Source: Bacteroidota bacterium (GTDB lineage Bacteria > Bacteroidota > Bacteroidia > Bacteroidales > FEN-979). From it: DNA of 64,000 bases. The translations under genes were made by a program, and so were the position numbers. Below the pieces are notes generated by a model that saw only the letters and a program-made list of their open reading frames with translations, ran no database searches and was not told where the DNA came from. Each line of letters begins with the position of its first letter. The first letter of the stretch is position 1. Positions 16,601 to 23,791 of this stretch are shown here, piece after piece. The DNA is taken from assembly GCA_026391805.1 (NCBI GenBank), contig JAPLDJ010000027.1, forward strand, positions 1-64,000. The letters run 5' to 3'.

Positions 16601-18282
16601 GTACCTCTCTTCCGGTCAAACCTGTTGAATCCTGCCCCGCAGTCCAGTCCCGCCCAGACATTTCCCTTCCTGTCCTCATACAGGACCTTCACCTTATTCT
16701 CATTGATTTTGGGATAAGCCAGGTTGGCCGAAGTATAACTCTCATAATCCCGGAAGATCTCCGGAAGGGTTTGGTTTGACGTTCTGCCAATCAACCCTCC
16801 TTCAACATACTTCTTCAGAACAGTTTTTTCACGGGAGAAAACATCCTTCCCCGGATTTTTCTTAAGGATTTCATACCGTGCATTGAAAAACTGTTCAGAC
16901 GAGAGGTCCATGGTATCAATCCCTTGGGCTGAGGTTCCTATCCAGACAGTGCCCCGGTGGTCCTCAATCAGCGAAGTGACATTATTGGATGTAAGGGAAT
17001 GGCTGACATTGTCCTTGTGCCGGTAATGCCTGAAAAAATTAAGCCCGGGCGGATACAGATTCAGCCCGTTATCCGTACCGATCCAGACATTTCCTTCCGG
17101 ATCGCAGTAAATTTTATTCACAAATGTTCCGCTGACCGAGAAGGGATCCGATTCATCGGGCGTGATGGTATAGAAACGGTTTCCCGAAGGATCATACCTG
17201 ACAACGGCTGATCCGTCTCCTCCCATCCAGATATTTCCTTCCCCGTCGCGGGCGGCAGACTGAACCCTGAACGGAATTTTGAAGTTTCTGAGTTTCGTAA
17301 ACTGATGGGTACGTTCATTATAATTGAGAATAGCATGCTGGCCGAATATATAGATCCCTCTTCCCGGAATAGTGGCAAAACAATTTGCTTCCCCGACATA
17401 ACTGGTAATGAATTTTTCCGTTCCGGGATCAAATACATTGACAGCTAAATTTCGTGTTCCGATCCATAGGTTTCCCCGCGTATCAGGGTAGATGTTGTGA
17501 AACAGATACTCGCCTTCAATGGGGGGTTTTTCATGATAATAAGATGCCATTGAATCCTTCGACAGCCAGAGGCAGTCGAGGAGTCCGTTCATGGTTTCAA
17601 TCCACAGATGGCCTTTTTTATCGGCATAGAGCGCCCTTATATATTCGTTAGAAACATCCGTCTTCGGGTGTTTCTTATACGAGTAACGGATAAATTTATT
17701 ACGCGACCTGAGGTACCTGTTCAGCCCTTTCTTCGTGCCTATCCAAACGTTCCCGTTTTCGTCCTCGGCAAGGCTGGTAATAAAATTATCGGAAAGAGAA
17801 GAGGGATCATTCTCCCTGTTAAAGAACCGCTGAATTCCGTACCCATCGGCCTTGTTAAGCCCGTTTCGGGTGGCAATCCACAAATATCCGAAGGAATCTC
17901 TCAATATATCCAGTACATCCGGGTTGCTCAGGCCATCCCGGGTACCGATTTTGATAAACCGGCTGTAATTATCGGGAAGGGTTTCAGGTTGAGGGTCGGG
18001 GTCAGCCGGGGTACCGGGGTTGCGGGTTTTATCCGGAACATTACCGGCAGCCGCCGGTTCAATCCTGCTGAGCGTTTTTGTAACGGCTTCAGCTGTGCCG
18101 GTTGCTTTATCCTGCTTGCGGGAATGACACGCCGTGACCAGGATTACGATGAGAAAATAAAAAAAGAGTTCCCTGAGGATGTGAACTTTCTTTGGTAAAT
18201 ATTTATATGTGGTATTGTCAGGTAGTTGATCAGAAGACGGTAAACGGATATTATTCCCTCTATTTCTGAGAAGATCTGTCAT
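13627..18282 (-). CDS. Transmembrane propeller sensor with class III adenylate cyclase output
   Basis: The protein has 1551 residues. The N-terminus carries a hydrophobic segment ending in a possible lipobox (FLIVILVTAC, about 40-52). About 20 two-component-regulator-type propeller motifs follow (GNVWIGTKKGLNRY, GTIWVGTEKGLNKF and similar), then a Y_Y_Y domain (LRYRYRMTGYETRWNQ...NLSPGDYELQISSTNAYG). After these come a transmembrane helix (about 1271-1292), a coiled coil rich in KQKEVVEKQK (about 1295-1345) and a class III cyclase domain. Metal-binding aspartates are D1378 (LFTDF) and D1422 (TIGDSY). Lys1418 and Asp1491 match the adenine-selecting pair, and N1498 and R1502 complete the site, so ATP rather than GTP is the likely substrate. 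A periplasmic ligand, perhaps a glycan, would control cytoplasmic cAMP. In most Bacteroidota relatives the propeller drives a histidine kinase instead. Confidence 0.9.
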   Translation of the reverse strand: MTDLLRNRGNNIRLPSSDQLPDNTTYKYLPKKVHILRELFFYFLIVILVTACHSRKQDKATGTAEAVTKTLSRIEPAAAGNVPDKTRNPGTPADPDPQPETLPDNYSRFIKIGTRDGLSNPDVLDILRDSFGYLWIATRNGLNKADGYGIQRFFNRENDPSSLSDNFITSLAEDENGNVWIGTKKGLNRYLRSRNKFIRYSYKKHPKTDVSNEYIRALYADKKGHLWIETMNGLLDCLWLSKDSMASYYHEKPPIEGEYLFHNIYPDTRGNLWIGTRNLAVNVFDPGTEKFITSYVGEANCFATIPGRGIYIFGQHAILNYNERTHQFTKLRNFKIPFRVQSAARDGEGNIWMGGDGSAVVRYDPSGNRFYTITPDESDPFSVSGTFVNKIYCDPEGNVWIGTDNGLNLYPPGLNFFRHYRHKDNVSHSLTSNNVTSLIEDHRGTVWIGTSAQGIDTMDLSSEQFFNARYEILKKNPGKDVFSREKTVLKKYVEGGLIGRTSNQTLPEIFRDYESYTSANLAYPKINENKVKVLYEDRKGNVWAGLDCGAGFNRFDRKRGTFKRNVLYFTINQGDIRSINVLGANWYQGFLEDVHGNFWVTTWEGIGLNLYDREKQEFGGVHFFPRTSLFSRDATVICPFNDTLVWIGNPLGLLNVNSGVFREFSSREVCRSPDYADVKKYIPCSVISLRNIPVPGPTQSIVKDGEGNFWIANSSGLFGYDKKTDDFKCCYIDRSNRNSVSNDIRSLAYSPGDHVLYAGTKKGLFRVETRSGKLIPVHFPKILHQYLLSPDGKARKAISLNSDIDLANEKIISILPVGDELWMGLDKGLAIYSRTSSGIRYFPTLSAEDSGFLQVDHIVGKDGNIFLGTGKGIFMYDGKKKEFMDLSLVTGNPLLSRKINALVADSSALWIGTELGLFEFIYGTKKVNRYRHDPLNPNSLPADLIGSLAKIKNELWVSAYRSLCRMNTADHTVVSCNKPAGDEITSRLATCIFEDRYGYLWVGTSEYGINRVDVSRRRVDHFMETAVDTTSLLGNTAEAVNEDVRGTIWVGTEKGLNKFLGLSKGFRRYTHAGENAIANVKGILSDRSGKIWVSTINGLVVLDPASGSALRIGYENGLQDNKFSNACVKLRNGRMMFGGSGGISLFDPNAFHFSEKFPALIIREMKIRDSVWCHDVPAGESLTLHHNQNSLSCIMSVSDRVSPLSIRYRYRMTGYETRWNQTDAINRQVKYTNLSPGDYELQISSTNAYGIWNTAIFRIPVHIDKPWWGTWWMFTIYILFTIGSVILIVWWNGRLLRAKAKKLEREVDKATTVIRKQKEVVEKQKIEVEEQKEVIIAEKKKSDDLLLNILPHEVAEELKEKGSAKAKLIDEVTVLFTDFKDFTRLTEQLSAEKLVAEIHECFSAFDRIMEKNGLEKIKTIGDSYMAAGGLPAPNHTHASDAVKAALEIQQFMISHKARKQASGELFFEIRIGLHTGPVVAGIVGVNKYAYDIWGDTVNTASRMETCGESGKVNISGSTYELVKDQFNCEYRGKVTAKGKGEIDMYFVTGGT

Positions 18283-18385
18283 GACCTGATTGCTTCTGAA
18301 AATTAATCAGAACCGGGTATTTCAATATGTCATAAAGGTAAAACAAATAAGGTGTGATGTCAACTTTTCTCTGTTGACTTTTTTA

Positions 18386-18420
18386 TTGGCATTGCGAGGA
18401 GCGGAGCGACGAAGCAACCT
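18386..18420. repeat. Dispersed ATTGCGAGGAGCGGAGCGAC-type repeat
   Basis: The sequence beginning TTGGCATTGCGAGGAGCGGA and continuing with gcgacgaagcaacct is a near match to a short dispersed element (ATTGCGAGGAGCnnAGCGAC...) that I know from genomes of many unrelated bacteria. Only one copy is in the window. It lies downstream of the START-protein gene and upstream of the cyclase gene. Confidence 0.6.
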
Positions 18421-18440
18421 CCGTCCTCGGCCCTCTGACC

Positions 18441-19055
18441 TCATTTCTCTCCGGCCCGCCTCTCAACCTCATGCAGCAGCCGCAACGGGGTATCGATGAC
18501 AACGATGTTGTAAAGCCAGGCAGGAACGCTTCCGGCAGGGTTAATGTATCCTTCCAGCACCAGGTGGATCATCCCGTTGCTTAAAGGCTGTATCGTCCAC
18601 TTTTGCCAGAAATCGGTGACACGGATGAGCCCCTTTTTTTCAGGGATTACTCCGGGCAAGGGCGTTGAAAAAACGGTCCGGGCCGAAGTTGCAGGATCTT
18701 CGTTGATTTCCACATTGGCCACCAGGTCGCGGTCGGTAAAGGGCCATGGAACATGATAAATGAAATAATACCGGATGTTTCTGTTCTTCTTGAATAAAAG
18801 CACACTGATGTCACTGACATCATCTCCCCACCAGTCTGAATTTACAGGATTCCCGATGAGGGCGCTTACTTTTTCAATATCCGCGCTGATATCGGTCTCT
18901 CCCCTGAACGATTTAAACGGGCCGCCTTTTTCCAGCTTTGTATAAAGCCGGATGCCATCTTTTTCCTTGATGAATTTCCACGACTGGGCCGGCAAAAAAG
19001 GTGTTCCCGTCAGAAGCAGAAGAATCGTGATGAAGGATCGGAAAAAAGTTTGCAT
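18441..19055 (-). CDS. Periplasmic START-domain protein
   Basis: The protein has 204 residues with a signal peptide (MQTFFRSFITILLLLTGTPFLPAQ). The mature part has START/SRPBCC lipid-binding features: WKFIKEKDGIRLYTKLE at the start, VNSDWWGDDVSDISVL, RYYFIYHVPWPFTDRDLV in the middle, and a long C-terminal helix (PAWLYNIVVIDTPLRLLHEVERRA). Such domains bind a hydrophobic ligand in a cavity. The gene lies 15 nt after the KAS III gene on the same strand, so it is probably co-transcribed and may handle the lipid product of that enzyme (inference). Confidence 0.75.
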   Translation of the reverse strand: MQTFFRSFITILLLLTGTPFLPAQSWKFIKEKDGIRLYTKLEKGGPFKSFRGETDISADIEKVSALIGNPVNSDWWGDDVSDISVLLFKKNRNIRYYFIYHVPWPFTDRDLVANVEINEDPATSARTVFSTPLPGVIPEKKGLIRVTDFWQKWTIQPLSNGMIHLVLEGYINPAGSVPAWLYNIVVIDTPLRLLHEVERRAGEK

Positions 19056-19070
19056 CGGAAAGCCTTCAGG

Positions 19071-19964
19071 TTAGTTTTGCCAGAGCCCGGCCGTAATGAC
19101 GCCACCCGTACCGAAACTGCACAGCATCACCTTTTTCCCTTTTACCGAACCTTTTATCTGGTTCAGGGCATTGCCGACGGATGCAACGCCGCAGTTCCCG
19201 ATGGTATCGCCGAGGTTGATGAATTCTAACTTGTATTTTTTAAAAACGGAGGCAAGGAATTTCAGGATCTGCGGATTGACCTGGTGCAGGATCATGACAT
19301 CGGGCGCACAGCTTTCTTTGATAAAATCGAGGTAAAACTGCTCTGCATGCCTGATCAGTTTCAGCGCGAGAAAATTGTTCATGTTCAGCCCGAGGTACTT
19401 TCTCGGATCCGCCTGGAGCTTTTTGTTTCCCTGTATGATCGACTCATGGGCGTCGTGCCCCAGCTTTATGGTGACGACATCGGAAAGCCCGCTGTACTGT
19501 TTTGATTTTGAATGGATCAGCCTGGTCTCTGAACCGTTGTAGCTGACAATGCATGCGAAGGAACCGTTACTGAAGATCTTGTTGAACTTGCTTAACCGGG
19601 AGGTGCCTTTTTTTGCCGCATCGGCCTGGACGACCATGACGGATGATTTGTGCAGCTCTGCCAGGTGGCTGGCAAGGATCAGCGACGAGACGCCGCCGGA
19701 GCAGCCCTGGACAATATCGATGGAATGACAATTTGAAAATGAACTGCCGTGTTTCTCAATGATCATTTGTGCGAGCGAAGGTGCCAGTGAATCCGGGGTG
19801 GTGGTAGCTGCGATCAGGTGGGTCAGATTATCCGGCAGCCCGGATTCAATCAGTTCCCTGACCGCCTTTTCCGCAAGCGTATATACCTGCTTCGGATGTT
19901 CCGGAAGCTCCGACCCGTTCGAAAATTCATAATAGCCGCTCATTCTGTGAAACACTGCACCCAT
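19071..19964 (-). CDS. 3-oxoacyl-ACP synthase III (FabH-like) family protein
   Basis: The protein has 297 residues from the ATG at 19964 (MGAVFHRMSGYYEFSNG). An upstream ATG at 20003 would add 13 residues encoded by a G/C-rich repeat, and a weak SD (AGGATC) precedes the inner ATG. The thiolase-fold triad is visible: Cys in DIVQGCSGGVSSL, His in LHQVNPQIL, and Asn in GNCGVASVGNAL. The C-terminal GTGG motif is present. It would condense an acyl starter with malonyl-ACP in fatty acid or related lipid synthesis. It is somewhat short and divergent for FabH (about 320 residues), so a specialised acyl starter is possible. It precedes the START protein by 15 nt. Confidence 0.8.
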   Translation of the reverse strand: MGAVFHRMSGYYEFSNGSELPEHPKQVYTLAEKAVRELIESGLPDNLTHLIAATTTPDSLAPSLAQMIIEKHGSSFSNCHSIDIVQGCSGGVSSLILASHLAELHKSSVMVVQADAAKKGTSRLSKFNKIFSNGSFACIVSYNGSETRLIHSKSKQYSGLSDVVTIKLGHDAHESIIQGNKKLQADPRKYLGLNMNNFLALKLIRHAEQFYLDFIKESCAPDVMILHQVNPQILKFLASVFKKYKLEFINLGDTIGNCGVASVGNALNQIKGSVKGKKVMLCSFGTGGVITAGLWQN

Positions 19965-20033
19965 GCTGATCCTGTTCTTATTTTTTTTAACCCCACCCTT
20001 CACCCCTCCCCAATTGAGGAGGGGCTATTCACT

Positions 20034-20070
20034 AAAAAATTCATGGCTGTTCAGACCTGACAGCCATGAA
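20034..20070 (-). terminator. Intrinsic terminator or attenuator before the KAS III gene
   Basis: Read on the minus strand, an 11-bp perfect stem (20070-20060 with 20050-20040, arm TTCATGGCTGT) and 9-nt loop is followed directly by a run of six T. It ends transcription coming from the DUF3575-like gene. It also lies just downstream of a possible -7 box (20086-20079), so it could instead act as an attenuator for the KAS III-START pair. Confidence 0.65.
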
Positions 20071-20141
20071 TTTCAGTGCAAAAGTACGAAAAACTCACAT
20101 GCAGAAAGCAGTATTAGTCTTTTTTGACCTCTCCCCCTGCA

Positions 20142-20292
20142 GGGGCTGACCAAAAAGAAAAAGTATGTAGAATATTTTCTTTGTGCGACTTTGTGTGTAC
20201 TTCGAGTCCTTTGTGGTTTAATCACTTAAAGGTTAACCACCAAGGACACAAAGGTATTCACAAAGGCGAATAAGTACTTATTAGTCAACCCC
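20142..20292 (+). mobile_element. MITE-like element, copy 1
   Basis: The 151-bp element starts GGGGCTGACCAAAAAG and ends CTTATTAGTCAACCCC, imperfect terminal inverted repeats of 16 bp. The inside is a large imperfect palindrome (CTTTGTGGTTTAATC ... GGTTAACCACCAAGGAC). It is homologous to elements at 23580-23751 and 29531-29695. It encodes no protein. Confidence 0.75.
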
Positions 20293-20365
20293 ACGGGGGG
20301 GTGGGGTCATTAAGGTCAACAAAACCGTTCAGGAACAGGGCAGGAGTGACGCAGGAAAATATGTA

Positions 20366-21196
20366 TTAAAAATGAAATCCGATTTGAATGGAGTAGCGGA
20401 ATCCCAGTGACCATGAGGCCCGTGACCCTGTAAATTCCAGGTTTTCACTTGAGAAAATTGATTTCAGCAGGGGAAAACGGTTCAGAAGTTTGTCGACCAA
20501 TTCCTGGTCGATATTCTCAATCTGGTCAGGATCAAGGGATCCGCTTAATTTAAGGTCGCCTTTATATAAGCTCACAGATGGCCCGAACATAAGAAGATCA
20601 AGGGACAACCTTTTCCAGAAGATAAACTGATAGCCAAGCGACATTCCTATATTAAGTATGTTCAGGTTCCCCTCAATGGCCGCATTCTGATCCACGGTGG
20701 TGTAAAGGATATCGAAATTGTTCTTGAAATGAAACCCGTAATAGGAAATGAATGCGCCGATGTACAGGCCGTCAGGCGCAGGCCGCCTGTTTCTTGAGAA
20801 AGGATAATAGCGGTAATCAAGTGCAAGGTTGATCCCGTATTTTTTCCCTTTCTCAATCGTAATGATACCGGCAATTGTATCGGTAATCAGCCTGGGGAAA
20901 AGGAGATAACCAGCCTGGAGCGATACTGAATGGTTTTTTGCGACAAGCCTTTCGTAAGAGAATGTAATGTTATTGACATTCGACCAGAGCAGCATCGGCG
21001 TCGGGTTGAACTTGATTACATTCCAGTGGTATGGTTTCAGTGGGGGAAATTTTTCCTTCATTTTTACCTTTTCGATCGTATCGTTTTTTTCATGCTTCTT
21101 GGACTTTTCGATGGTGTCGTTTTTTTCCAGAGCCTGAAGACCGGCGAGAGGGAACATCAGCGTCAGGAGGATCAGCGTGATTTTTTTTGCGATCAT
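20366..21196 (-). CDS. Outer-membrane beta-barrel protein (DUF3575-like)
   Basis: The protein has 276 residues: a signal peptide (MIAKKITLILLTLMFPLAGLQA), a short charged repeat (EKNDTIEKSKKHEKNDTIEK), then alternating amphipathic strands (NVIKFNPTPMLLW, ITFSYERLVAKNHSVSLQAGYLLF, YGINLALDYRYYPF, LYIGAFISYYGFHF, RASWSLGFRYSIQIGFHF). It ends in Phe, as BAM-assembled barrels do. The spacing matches DUF3575-type small porin-fold proteins of Bacteroidota. Function unknown. It is transcribed alone from a good promoter. Confidence 0.75.
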   Translation of the reverse strand: MIAKKITLILLTLMFPLAGLQALEKNDTIEKSKKHEKNDTIEKVKMKEKFPPLKPYHWNVIKFNPTPMLLWSNVNNITFSYERLVAKNHSVSLQAGYLLFPRLITDTIAGIITIEKGKKYGINLALDYRYYPFSRNRRPAPDGLYIGAFISYYGFHFKNNFDILYTTVDQNAAIEGNLNILNIGMSLGYQFIFWKRLSLDLLMFGPSVSLYKGDLKLSGSLDPDQIENIDQELVDKLLNRFPLLKSIFSSENLEFTGSRASWSLGFRYSIQIGFHF

Positions 21197-21216
21197 ATAC
21201 CGGGTTTTTTCTATAA

Positions 21217-21247
21217 CAAAGATAATGTAAAACTTTCCAAAAGCAAA
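21217..21247 (-). promoter_or_regulatory. Promoter of the DUF3575-like barrel gene
   Basis: On the minus strand, TTTG (21247-21244), a 19-nt spacer and TATCTTTG (21224-21217) match the Bacteroidota consensus. The predicted leader is only about 16 nt. Confidence 0.65.
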
Positions 21248-21296
21248 TTTCTGACATATATATCGTTAATCGAGTAATCGATTGTTCTCATAGAAT

Positions 21297-21326
21297 AAAA
21301 AAGGCCAACCCGGTTAACGGCTGGCC
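21297..21326 (-). terminator. Rho-independent terminator after the helical periplasmic protein gene
   Basis: On the minus strand GGCCAGCCGTTAACCGGGTTGGCC forms a GC-rich hairpin followed by TTTTTT (21302-21297). It ends the gene that stops at 21355. Confidence 0.8.
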
Positions 21327-21354
21327 TGTTCTGTGCATTAATGCAGGGGTTCAT

Positions 21355-21855
21355 TTACTTCTTTTTCGTGGTACCTGCATGTTTCTGTTCCAGCTCGCCA
21401 ACAAAGGGAATGCTCTCCTGGATTGTAAGGTTGATCACGTTGTTGATGTAGTTCTCAAACTGGTAGAATTGGGCAGCCTTCACAGGGCCGATCTTTTTTG
21501 CCATCTCTGTAAAATATTTCTTCTGCAGGTTCTTGAACTTGATCTCAAGGGCAACACCCTTATCGACCATTTCGGTTGCCTTTGCCTCGGTGATGTTCTC
21601 TATCGCTTTCATGTATTCATCGATCATGGCAACGCGCTGTGAACCCAACGCCAGGCGTTCGTTCTCATATTTGTTATAGACGGGCCAGAATGCCGAATCC
21701 TGGTGGGGTGTGAACATCATGTACTCTTTAAGCAATGTGGCTTTCTGGACACCGAAATACTTCTGAATGATCTGGATATCTCCCTGTGAAGTCTGGGAAA
21801 AAAGCGCCACTGAACTGATCAATAAAATCGCCAATGCAAAAATCTGTTTTTTCAT
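21355..21855 (-). CDS. Secreted helical protein of unknown function
   Basis: The protein has 166 residues with a signal peptide (MKKQIFALAILLISSVALFSQ). The mature part is almost all helix (QIIQKYFGVQKATLLKEYMMF, AFWPVYNKYENERLALGSQR, MVDKGVALEIKFKNLQKKYF) and ends GTTKKK. The FTPHQDSAFWPVYNKYE segment recalls the LTxxQ-type helical hairpins of periplasmic stress proteins such as Spy/CpxP and is common among small Bacteroidota exported proteins. A chaperone role is only a guess. It is monocistronic, with its own promoter and terminator. Confidence 0.65.
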   Translation of the reverse strand: MKKQIFALAILLISSVALFSQTSQGDIQIIQKYFGVQKATLLKEYMMFTPHQDSAFWPVYNKYENERLALGSQRVAMIDEYMKAIENITEAKATEMVDKGVALEIKFKNLQKKYFTEMAKKIGPVKAAQFYQFENYINNVINLTIQESIPFVGELEQKHAGTTKKK

Positions 21856-22000
21856 ACGTTTTGGTTTTAATGGTTGATTATCAATAAAAATGTTTGTTAT
21901 CTGATCTTTCAGATCGATCAGGGGAAAATAATTCAGTTTGTAAATTCGCAGCTTACGGATGATTAAATTTTGCGAGCCTTAATGGATCTGTAATCTTCTG

Positions 22001-22030
22001 CAAAAGTAACAGAATAAATTCATCCCCAAA
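22001..22030 (-). promoter_or_regulatory. Candidate promoter of the helical periplasmic protein gene
   Basis: Minus strand TTTG (22030-22027), an 18-nt spacer and TACTTTTG (22008-22001). The spacer is slightly short. The leader would be about 140 nt. Confidence 0.45.
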
Positions 22031-22055
22031 AACCAATTCTATCCGGGAAAATAAA

Positions 22056-22071
22056 TACTCATCAATAAGTA
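22056..22071. promoter_or_regulatory. Palindromic operator candidate TACTCATCAATAAGTA
   Basis: An imperfect palindrome centred about 53 bp upstream of the predicted plus-strand start and about 66 bp upstream of the minus-strand one. It differs at one base from TACTTATCAATAAGTA at 29416-29431. Confidence 0.5.
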
Positions 22072-22079
22072 AACAGTGA

Positions 22080-22112
22080 TTGATCTTATTGTTATTTTTG
22101 TAACTATATTTG
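22080..22112 (+). promoter_or_regulatory. Promoter of the DUF4136 lipoprotein operon
   Basis: TTG (22080-22082), a 22-nt spacer and TATATTTG (22105-22112). The leader would be about 100 nt before the ATG at 22217. Confidence 0.5.
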
Positions 22113-22216
22113 CAGGGGGAAATTGAAACGTTTTCTGTGACAGCGTTATGTTTTTCTGATTCTATTTCGATATAAGAGGTTCATCAAATTCATTTACTAA
22201 CTTAACATTATCATTT

Positions 22217-22837
22217 ATGAAAACAAAGATCACGCTTTTCATTTTAGGTCTGGGGCTTTTCTTCACCCTGGGCTGCAGCAAGTACCCGCCTTCAAGCGAC
22301 AGGCTGCTGGAGGACCTTGCGGTCATTACCCAGTACGACACCAAGGTTAATTTTAATGATTATAAAACCTTTGGCATCGCCTCTTCGATCACCAAGATCG
22401 ACAACAAAGATACTTCCGAGCTGTCGAATTCAGTTGCAACATCCATCCTGGATGAGATCTCCAAGCAAATGACCTCCAGGGGGTTCACAAAAGCTGCAGC
22501 AGGAACATTGCCTGATCTGGGAATCCAGGTGGTTTATTATGAAAATACCAACGTCTATACTTATTCTTATTATAACTACTGGTGGGGATATCCTTATTCA
22601 TACTATGGATATTACTATCCTTATTACCCGGTCTATTATTCCTCTTATACCACGGGACTGGCCGATATCCAGCTGATTGACCTGAAAAATCCCAATGTTA
22701 CAACCCAGCAATTGTATCTGCGCTGGAATGCCTATATCCGGGGCCTTGTTACAGGCGGTCATACCACATCCGAGATCATAAATGCCGTTGATATGGCATT
22801 TACCCAGACTCCCCAGTTAGCAACATCAGCAAAATAA
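22217..22837 (+). CDS. DUF4136-family lipoprotein
   Basis: The protein has 206 residues with a lipoprotein signal peptide (MKTKITLFILGLGLFFTLGC, lipobox TLGC). The mature part follows the DUF4136 layout: KVNFNDYKTFGI, then ILDEISKQMTSRGFTKAAAGTLPDLGIQVVYYEN, a Tyr-rich stretch (YYNYWWGYPYSYYGYYYPYY), and a C-terminal ADIQLIDLKNPN ... LRWNAYIRGLV segment. These proteins sit at the outer membrane; their role is unknown. The gene is followed 21 nt downstream by an outer-membrane barrel gene on the same strand. Confidence 0.85.
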   Translation: MKTKITLFILGLGLFFTLGCSKYPPSSDRLLEDLAVITQYDTKVNFNDYKTFGIASSITKIDNKDTSELSNSVATSILDEISKQMTSRGFTKAAAGTLPDLGIQVVYYENTNVYTYSYYNYWWGYPYSYYGYYYPYYPVYYSSYTTGLADIQLIDLKNPNVTTQQLYLRWNAYIRGLVTGGHTTSEIINAVDMAFTQTPQLATSAK

Positions 22838-22858
22838 TAACCTTAAAAGTATAGCACG

Positions 22859-23503
22859 ATGAAAAAGATATTAGCATTAATCATAATGTTTGTCCTGGGC
22901 TGGGGTGTTACACAGGCACAGGATAACCTCAAATTCGAATACAAGCTCCATTCCTATTATACCTTTTCCTGGAATAACACTTTCCCTGTAGGGGATTTTA
23001 ACAAATGGGTCAGCCAGCCCAGCATGGCCGGTTTTGATATCGGCGGCCGGTACATCATCATGCAAGGCCTTACGGCAGGTTTTAATATGAGCTGGCAGCG
23101 CGTTTCAAAAGATTATGATGCGCAAACCTATACCATTCCCGACAAAGGGATCGCCATCACGGCCACGAATTACAGGTTCACATGGATGGTTCCGTTCCAG
23201 GGAGTGATCGGCTGGCACTTCATGACATCAAAGATCGTGTCTCCCTATGTGAGCCTTGGGATCGGCGGCGATTACATGGAACACCACCTGCTCATCCAGG
23301 AGTATGATATTTACAAGACCGTTTGGGATTTCTCCCTCACCCCTGAAGTAGGAGCGCTCGTTAAATTCGGGGTTTCCGACTGGGGGGCCATCGTGGCTTT
23401 CAACTACAAGTGGACAACCAATAAAATCGAGGTCTACGAAACGAAATCCAAAAACCTTTCGATGATGAACCTCAAGATTGGTCTTGCTTATATTCTTAAA
23501 TAA
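22859..23503 (+). CDS. Outer-membrane beta-barrel protein
   Basis: The protein has 214 residues: a signal peptide (MKKILALIIMFVLGWGVTQAQ) and eight or so amphipathic strands (YYTFSWNNTFPVGDFNKW, GFDIGGRYIIMQGLTAGFNMSW, VSPYVSLGIGGDYMEH, LTPEVGALVKFGVSDWGAIVAFNYKW, MMNLKIGLAYILK), typical of small OmpA/OmpW-type barrels. It forms an operon with the DUF4136 lipoprotein and ends at a strong terminator. Confidence 0.75.
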   Translation: MKKILALIIMFVLGWGVTQAQDNLKFEYKLHSYYTFSWNNTFPVGDFNKWVSQPSMAGFDIGGRYIIMQGLTAGFNMSWQRVSKDYDAQTYTIPDKGIAITATNYRFTWMVPFQGVIGWHFMTSKIVSPYVSLGIGGDYMEHHLLIQEYDIYKTVWDFSLTPEVGALVKFGVSDWGAIVAFNYKWTTNKIEVYETKSKNLSMMNLKIGLAYILK

Positions 23504-23520
23504 CAAATGATTTTTGACGA

Positions 23521-23555
23521 AACCCCGGCTGGTGAATTCCGGTCGGGGTTTTTTT
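23521..23555 (+). terminator. Rho-independent terminator
   Basis: AACCCCG (23521-23527) pairs with CGGGGTT (23544-23550) around a partly paired loop and runs into seven T. It ends the DUF4136-barrel operon. Confidence 0.85.
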
Positions 23556-23579
23556 GTCTTGTTAGCCCCTCCCCCTGCC

Positions 23580-23751
23580 GGAGTTGATTAAAAAGAAAAA
23601 ATATGCAGAATATTTTCCTTAGATCGACTTTGTTTGTACCTGCCTGCCGGCAGGCAGGCTTCGAGTCCTTTGTGGTTCAATCATTTAAAAATTAACCACA
23701 AAGGCCACAAAGATCTTCACAAAGGCGAATAAGTACTTTTTAGTCAACCCC
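23580..23751 (+). mobile_element. MITE-like element, copy 2, with nested palindrome
   Basis: The 172-bp element has ends GGAGTTGATTAAAAAG and CTTTTTAGTCAACCCC. It is collinear with copy 1 but carries an extra CCTGCCTGCCGGCAGGCAGG palindrome (about 23640-23660) where copy 1 reads gtacttcgag. Its right end is 40 bp before the Omp85-like gene start. Confidence 0.75.
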
Positions 23752-23791
23752 GTAGCGTGTTGGGGTCATCAGAGCCTTCACAAAATACCCT

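Larger units (their letters stand above)
19965..20365. other. Repeat-rich intergenic region
   Basis: This 401-bp gap has no gene. It holds a C-rich hairpin (CCCCTCC 20003-20009 with GGAGGGG 20018-20024), a strong terminator-like hairpin (20034-20070), a minus-strand -7 box TACTTTTG (20086-20079), and a MITE-like element (20142-20292). Confidence 0.7.
21856..22216. other. Divergent promoter region
   Basis: This 361-bp gap between divergent envelope genes has no ORF. It holds a minus-strand promoter (22001-22030), a plus-strand promoter (22080-22112) and, between them, a 16-bp palindrome (22056-22071) that recurs near 29.4 kb. Confidence 0.6.

Noticed and set aside
17608-18198. 196-residue plus-strand frame opposite the cyclase sensor
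   Set aside because: It mirrors the repeated propeller motifs; no signal, promoter or domain supports it.
13627-18282. Hybrid two-component sensor kinase
   Set aside because: The propellers suggest it, but the C-terminus has no HisKA, HATPase or receiver motifs and instead a complete class III cyclase.
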